From the NCBI GenBank assembly GCA_002340985.1, contig DDNC01000014.1, forward strand, positions 25,957 to 54,736: 28,780 nt of DNA. Reading direction: 5' to 3'. This document shows positions 25,413 to 28,780 of this stretch, piece after piece. The notes beneath the pieces were generated by a model that was given only the letters and a program-made list of their open reading frames with translations, did no database searches and was not told the DNA's origin. The DNA comes from Firmicutes bacterium UBA2530 (GTDB taxonomy: Bacteria; Bacillota; Clostridia; Tissierellales; Sedimentibacteraceae). The position numbers were made by a program, and so were the translations under genes. How positions within the stretch are numbered: the first letter of the stretch is position 1; every line of letters starts with the position of its first letter.

Positions 25413-25955
25413 AGCTTCGTTCTGCCAGAATGAAAAAACACCAAAGAACAGCAGTATATCGCCTATGCTGATTGTTTTGGAAAACGGATAGGGAGGTGGA
25501 AGGGTTATAATGTCACATAAAAACTTGAACTTTGTATCTTCTGTTAGAAGTGAATGGATTAAATCCTGTCCTGTCTGAAGATATAATTTTTTTGCCTCGG
25601 TATTTGCCAGAATATCTGATACAAGAACAGGCATTTTAAAATCATTTGAAGCAATGGCTATGAAGTTCAGAATTGTTCCGATAAGAAAGAGTTTCATATA
25701 TGGCTTCTTTATATTTAACAATGTTACAATGAATATTGCAAAATAAATTATCCAATTGAGAGACAAAACTCTCAATAAATTACTGTCGCTGAAATTTTTA
25801 TATAAAAATTCAGCAATAATTTCCATTACTGCTGCTATTATTAATATCTGATAACCCCTTATATCTATGTTAATTTTTTTTGCATCAATCTTCTTTTTAC
25901 GAAATAACAACACTATTATTGAAATTACAGATGTAATTATTATCTCCGGAAACAT
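25401..25955 (-). CDS. DUF5317-like membrane protein
   Basis: This 184-aa protein has about four to five membrane segments (about 3-17, 34-50, 65-82, 88-103, 162-178). The conserved-looking block KMPVLVSDI... LIHSLLTEDTKFKFLCDIIT and LPPPYPFSKTISIGDILL resembles the DUF5317 family, which is commonly found in Clostridia near HD-domain proteins. It starts at ATG 25955, seven bases after the stop of the HD-GYP gene. No biochemical role is known to me. Its constant pairing with a membrane HD-GYP gene suggests a shared signalling or sensing function, which is inference. Confidence 0.75.
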   Translation of the reverse strand: MFPEIIITSVISIIVLLFRKKKIDAKKINIDIRGYQILIIAAVMEIIAEFLYKNFSDSNLLRVLSLNWIIYFAIFIVTLLNIKKPYMKLFLIGTILNFIAIASNDFKMPVLVSDILANTEAKKLYLQTGQDLIHSLLTEDTKFKFLCDIITLPPPYPFSKTISIGDILLFFGVFSFWQNEASHH

Positions 25956-25962
25956 ATTTCAC

Positions 25963-27276
25963 CTATTCAGATAAATTATGATATGTATTTCTTAAAGCTA
26001 TTATTGAATCATCAATTATATCAGGATTAAATTGTGTTCCTGCATTTTTTTTCATTTCGCCTAATGCATCCTCCAGGCTCAAGGCATGTCGGTAAGGCCT
26101 ATTGGTGGTCATTGCATCAAATGAATCGGCTATGGTCAATATGGATGTTTCCAAGGGTATGCTGTTGTGGCTAAGGCCGTCAGGATATCCCTTACCATCA
26201 TTTCTTTCGTGATGATGGCGTATAATATCGGAGATATTAGCCAGATAACTTAAATCGGCAACAATTGTTGCTCCGATTTCGGTATGGGATTTAATTGTTT
26301 CAAACTCTTCATCCTTCAATCGCTCCGTCTTATTCAATATATTTTTATCAATTCCTATTTTCCCTATATCGTGCAGCAGCGCAGCACTTTTTATTACATC
26401 AATTTTGCCTTGGGGAAGCCCAAGCTGTTTTGCAATTGCTTCAGAGTATGAACTTACGCGCAGAGAATGCCCGCTGGTGTAAGGGTCACTGGCTTCAATT
26501 GCGCGAACCAATACGTTCATAGTGTCAAAATAATTTTTTCTCATGTCAATATAGAGCTTGAAGGTGTATCTTGCAAGGAGCAGAGGTATAAAAAACAACA
26601 GCAGTCCGCCGATTCCGTAGCTGTTGTATGAAAAGGCAAGAACGATGCCTAAAAGACCGACAAGCACAACGTTTATCATCATTGAAAAGAAATTATTGTT
26701 CCATATATAAGAGAGCTTTTCTTTCAATAATATGGACATAAGCTCCGACATGAAAAACGTATTTAATAAAATATATATTACTAAGGCGGCTGCTCCAGCA
26801 ACCGGATTGTAAAATTCAAAGCCAGTATTTATAATGCTATCAACTAAATTATAAACCATACCTGATATTCCAGCATTTATGGCATATTGGCTTATGTTGA
26901 ACAGAGTTTTGTAAATGGGACTGTTGAACAGGTGTACTCTGCCCTTTCCATCTACATAAGGGAATCTTAAGGCGATACCGACAGCATTTATAATTGCAGC
27001 GGTCAACGGATTTGTCAGCAGTATAGCCGAAAATCCCAATGCAAAACTTACAGATACAGCGCCAACTTTAGGTAGTAATATCAAAAAAGTTTCTGCAATT
27101 GCCGAAAGAACGGAAAACACAACGAGCAAGACGTAATCACTTATAGTATAGGTATTGAACAGATAGACCATCAATATGGATGCAGCTATGGTCAATACCG
27201 ATATGTATACGTACAGTGTTGTGTTTTTATCCTTTTTATTTTTCTTATCTTTTGTAGCTGCTATATTTTTCTCCAT
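25963..27276 (-). CDS. Membrane HD-GYP cyclic-di-GMP phosphodiesterase
   Basis: This 437-aa protein has a Lys-rich N-terminus, six to eight TM segments in residues 20-240 forming a membrane sensor, and a cytoplasmic HD-GYP domain (about 255-437). Metal-site motifs are intact: LLHDIGKIG (H302, D303), RHHHERNDGKGYPDG (H354-356, GYP 363-365) and ADSFDAMTTNRPYR. HD-GYP enzymes hydrolyse c-di-GMP to pGpG or GMP. The start is ATG 27276 with a modest AAGGAC site, next to a sequence that can pair with the leader of the upstream peptide gene. The TM region may detect a membrane or peptide signal; that is inference. Confidence 0.9.
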   Translation of the reverse strand: MEKNIAATKDKKNKKDKNTTLYVYISVLTIAASILMVYLFNTYTISDYVLLVVFSVLSAIAETFLILLPKVGAVSVSFALGFSAILLTNPLTAAIINAVGIALRFPYVDGKGRVHLFNSPIYKTLFNISQYAINAGISGMVYNLVDSIINTGFEFYNPVAGAAALVIYILLNTFFMSELMSILLKEKLSYIWNNNFFSMMINVVLVGLLGIVLAFSYNSYGIGGLLLFFIPLLLARYTFKLYIDMRKNYFDTMNVLVRAIEASDPYTSGHSLRVSSYSEAIAKQLGLPQGKIDVIKSAALLHDIGKIGIDKNILNKTERLKDEEFETIKSHTEIGATIVADLSYLANISDIIRHHHERNDGKGYPDGLSHNSIPLETSILTIADSFDAMTTNRPYRHALSLEDALGEMKKNAGTQFNPDIIDDSIIALRNTYHNLSE

Positions 27277-27321
27277 AGTTTGTCCTTTTATAATGAAGGG
27301 CTGACTTTTATAAATAACTTA

Positions 27322-27399
27322 TTAGATCCAGCTAAATCCAGCACCAGCTGCTAAAACTAATGCTACTAAAGAAGCTATTATAGGCATTATTTTTTTCAT
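27322..27399 (-). CDS. Small hydrophobic 25-aa peptide
   Basis: ATG 27399 follows a strong AGGAGG seven to eight bases upstream; the frame ends with TAA at 27322. The peptide starts MKKIMPIIASLV, continues as an Ala/Leu/Val hydrophobic core and ends AGAGFSWI. It could be a membrane peptide, or a signal-peptide-like precursor whose cleavage after an AGA motif would release a pentapeptide, GFSWI. Its size also fits type I toxins. It lies between a 207-aa unknown gene and the HD-GYP gene on the same strand. The coding call rests on the ribosome binding site, its hydrophobic organisation and the elaborate leader structure. Confidence 0.7.
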   Translation of the reverse strand: MKKIMPIIASLVALVLAAGAGFSWI

Positions 27400-27403
27400 G
27401 TGT

Positions 27404-27456
27404 AAACCCTCCTACAGACAATCTCTGCTCGTCTCGCTATTAGAACAGGAAGGTTT
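27404..27456 (-). promoter_or_regulatory. Shine-Dalgarno-sequestering hairpin of the peptide gene
   Basis: In the minus-strand RNA, AAACCUUCCU (27456-27447) pairs with AGGAGGGUUU (27413-27404): ten continuous pairs with one G-U, covering the entire ribosome binding site of the 25-aa gene. The 33-base loop contains a further AGAC/GUCU helix. Translation should be off unless this helix is opened. Confidence 0.65.
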
Positions 27457-27496
27457 CGCTACGCTATTTTTTGAAGCTTATATGCAGTCAGCCCCG

Positions 27497-28120
27497 TCAT
27501 TCTTTTATAAATAAACAGATTTTTCTGTTTATGGCGTTAAGTGTTGCTTTAATGGTTGAATCAATTTTGTTGCTTTGGAGTACTGCCGAACCAATGAGCA
27601 TGTTCTCACGTCCGTGGTCAATATATGTTACCGCAGAAAGCATAACATCCCTTCCTGCCACATGAGAGGATTGAATATCATCAACAATGAAACAATCAAG
27701 GTCAACAGCCTTTTTAATGGCATTAAGAGTGGAGTTGGCGGCGATAACAAGAGTGTTCTTTTCAGATTTTATTCCTTCTGCTTCACCCACATATTCTTTT
27801 TCATCCCAAGTAAGCTTGGTGCTTATTTTAATTCTGTCCGAAGTTATTTCATTTGTATAGCCTGCATAAAACAGTCTGAAGTCAGAATTAATGGAAATAT
27901 TTTTGTTAATTTGAGCCACACTTATGACTTTATAGTCAATGTCTATATTAAAGTGAGATAATAAAGCGGTTCGTATATCCCTAACTATTTGCTTCGAGTG
28001 GCGGCTGCTGTCAGAAAGGACGTGTATTTCGGTAATATTATTGTTTGAATCAGTAATAATTTTACATGATATAACAGATTTGATATTGGCTAAAAAATAT
28101 TCAATTTCTTCAAATTCCAT
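27497..28120 (-). CDS. Uncharacterised 207-aa protein (weakly LeuA-dimer-like C-terminus)
   Basis: I do not recognise this protein with certainty. It starts at ATG 28120 after GGAGG and has no signal peptide or TM segment. Residues 5-75 form an alpha/beta unit (ISCKIITDSNNNITEIHVLS) suggestive of an ACT- or KH-like fold. Residues 95-205 alternate strands and helices, with DVMLSAVTYIDHGRENMLIG and a final helix STIKATLNAINR that recalls the allosteric LeuA dimerisation domain. That resemblance is weak and may be convergent. It is first in the operon with the peptide, HD-GYP and DUF5317-like genes, from a clear promoter, and is probably cytoplasmic and regulatory. Confidence 0.7.
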   Translation of the reverse strand: MEFEEIEYFLANIKSVISCKIITDSNNNITEIHVLSDSSRHSKQIVRDIRTALLSHFNIDIDYKVISVAQINKNISINSDFRLFYAGYTNEITSDRIKISTKLTWDEKEYVGEAEGIKSEKNTLVIAANSTLNAIKKAVDLDCFIVDDIQSSHVAGRDVMLSAVTYIDHGRENMLIGSAVLQSNKIDSTIKATLNAINRKICLFIKE

Positions 28121-28149
28121 GCTAGTCCTCCAAATCTTTTACTAATATG

Positions 28150-28178
28150 ATTATAATATAAGATTTTTGGAATTTCAA
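28150..28178 (-). promoter_or_regulatory. Promoter of the 207-aa / peptide / HD-GYP / DUF5317 operon
   Basis: On the minus strand TTGAAA (-35, 28173-28178), a 17-base spacer and consensus TATAAT (-10, 28150-28155). The start near 28143 gives a leader of about 23 bases ending in GGAGG before ATG 28120. Confidence 0.82.
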
Positions 28179-28276
28179 CAGAAATATAGAAGATTGTATT
28201 ATATTTTTAAAAAATTGTAAATATTAATAAAATTAACATAAAATTTGTCGAAATTTAGCATAAATTTATAATTATT

Positions 28277-28780
28277 TTAATAGCTGCTGAAGTATTTAAG
28301 TAGTCCGGCGTATATTGCCCATGCCGTCTTTTCCTGATATTCATCAGATATCAGCTTTTTTTCTTCTTCGTTATTGGATAAAAAGCCGCATTCGATGAGG
28401 ACTACGTCTGCCTTGGTATCATCCATAATCTTTATATCCTTTTTTACCTGGGGAACTCTTTTATTGCTTTCATCCAATATGTTTTTTAAGGAATCCTGCA
28501 ATATATCGGCGGCAATTTTGCCGTTGGCATTGTTGTTTTGGTAAAAAACATGAGCGCCGTAGTATTGCTTTTGCGGAAATGAATTAAGATGGATTGAAAC
28601 AACCAAATCTGCATTAGAATTGTTAATCATATTTACCCTGTTTGTCAAATCTTCATTTTTCTTTGCCCGTATGGTTTTAGATTTCAAAGAGTACAGCCCC
28701 TCATCCTTGTAGCGTGTCATTTCCACATCAAATCCGCTTCCTTCAAGAAATCTCATAAGTTTTTCCGAAATTGCAAGATT
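28277..28780 (-). CDS. cwlD: N-acetylmuramoyl-L-alanine amidase, CwlD-like (5' end outside window)
   Basis: The reading frame stays open to the window edge, so this is the C-terminal 167 residues of an Amidase_3 zinc enzyme. ADLVVSIHLNSFP holds a zinc-binding His, and ADVVLIECGFLSNNEEE the catalytic Glu and conserved GFLSN. The first zinc His and Glu must lie beyond the edge. The enzyme cleaves the muramic acid to peptide bond. The size and FYQNNNANGKIAADIL-type insertion resemble CwlD, which makes muramic-lactam in the spore cortex. The symbol is likely but not certain. The internal ATG at 28756 is not the true start, since upstream codons fit the family. Confidence 0.8.
   Translation of the reverse strand, partial: NLAISEKLMRFLEGSGFDVEMTRYKDEGLYSLKSKTIRAKKNEDLTNRVNMINNSNADLVVSIHLNSFPQKQYYGAHVFYQNNNANGKIAADILQDSLKNILDESNKRVPQVKKDIKIMDDTKADVVLIECGFLSNNEEEKKLISDEYQEKTAWAIYAGLLKYFSSY

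Larger units (their letters stand above)
27292..27501 (-). repeat. Inverted repeat enclosing the peptide cistron
   Basis: AATGACGGGGCTGACT on the minus strand (27501-27486) is complementary to AGTCAGCCCTTCATT (27306-27292). Nine perfect pairs (GGGCUGACU/AGUCAGCCC) are followed by an internal mismatch and five more pairs. The arms flank leader and peptide gene exactly. One arm contains the TGA of the upstream gene; the other lies just ahead of the HD-GYP ribosome binding site. It may be a long-range mRNA stem or the ends of a small inserted cassette. Confidence 0.6.

Noticed and set aside
27400..27500. A known riboswitch class in the peptide leader
   Set aside because: I looked for c-di-GMP-I/II and other familiar core motifs and saw none; only the Shine-Dalgarno-masking helix and long-range arms are supported.
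27511..27532. ATAAACAGA-TTTT-TCTGTTTAT inverted repeat
   Set aside because: Lies within the 3' coding end of the 207-aa gene; AT-rich and without a T-tract on the relevant strand beyond the stem, so not called as a terminator.
1..28780. CRISPR arrays, tRNA or rRNA genes, insertion sequences
   Set aside because: No regularly spaced repeats, cloverleaf-like segments, rRNA blocks or transposase frames were seen.

Overview
The window looks like the chromosome of a low-GC, spore-forming, amino-acid-fermenting anaerobe of the Clostridia (Sedimentibacter/Peptostreptococcaceae/Tissierellia type). The evidence is an AT-rich sequence, strong AGGAGG ribosome binding sites, a complete anaerobic L-ornithine oxidation operon, sporulation genes (spmA, spmB, a CwlD-like amidase), an SLH-domain surface protein and c-di-GMP signalling parts. 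The species call is inference; there is no rRNA or tRNA here.

1-9.27 kb, ornithine catabolism. A sigma-54 promoter with a consensus -24/-12 element precedes two tandem ord copies, then ortA, ortB, oraS, oraE, a GlmL/MutL-like ATPase and orr, closed by a strong terminator. Orr makes D-ornithine and OraSE moves its terminal amino group to give 2,4-diaminopentanoate. Ord deaminates this oxidatively to 2-amino-4-oxopentanoate, and OrtAB cleaves that with CoA to acetyl-CoA and alanine. Long stem-loops without T-tracts sit at ord2/ortA and ortB/oraS, dividing the operon into modules.

9.28-16.1 kb, accessory genes: a membrane processive glycosyltransferase (minus strand, TTG start set by its own promoter), a nitroreductase, an unrecognised 347-aa protein, a MerR-type regulator fused to a Cys-pair module and a methyltransferase-like domain, and a lipoprotein flavin reductase with a Rex-like operator.

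16.1-22.6 kb, surface and export: a c-di-GMP-I riboswitch with an overlapping terminator leads into a 1713-aa secreted protein. That protein has three degenerate N-terminal repeats, two Ig-like repeats, an InlB-type repeat and three SLH domains. Convergent to it is a pair made of a Tat-exported lipoprotein and a 53-aa TatA.

22.9-28.78 kb: a CNNM/CBS membrane protein, spmA-spmB, then a minus-strand operon driven by a clear promoter at 28150-28178. Its genes are a 207-aa unknown protein, an unannotated 25-aa hydrophobic peptide, a membrane HD-GYP phosphodiesterase and a DUF5317-like membrane protein. The peptide mRNA can hide its own Shine-Dalgarno in a 10-bp helix, and a long-range stem can enclose the whole cistron. 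This is the best candidate in the window for an undescribed system (regulated peptide signal or type-I-toxin-like peptide tied to c-di-GMP turnover). A CwlD-like amidase runs off the right edge.
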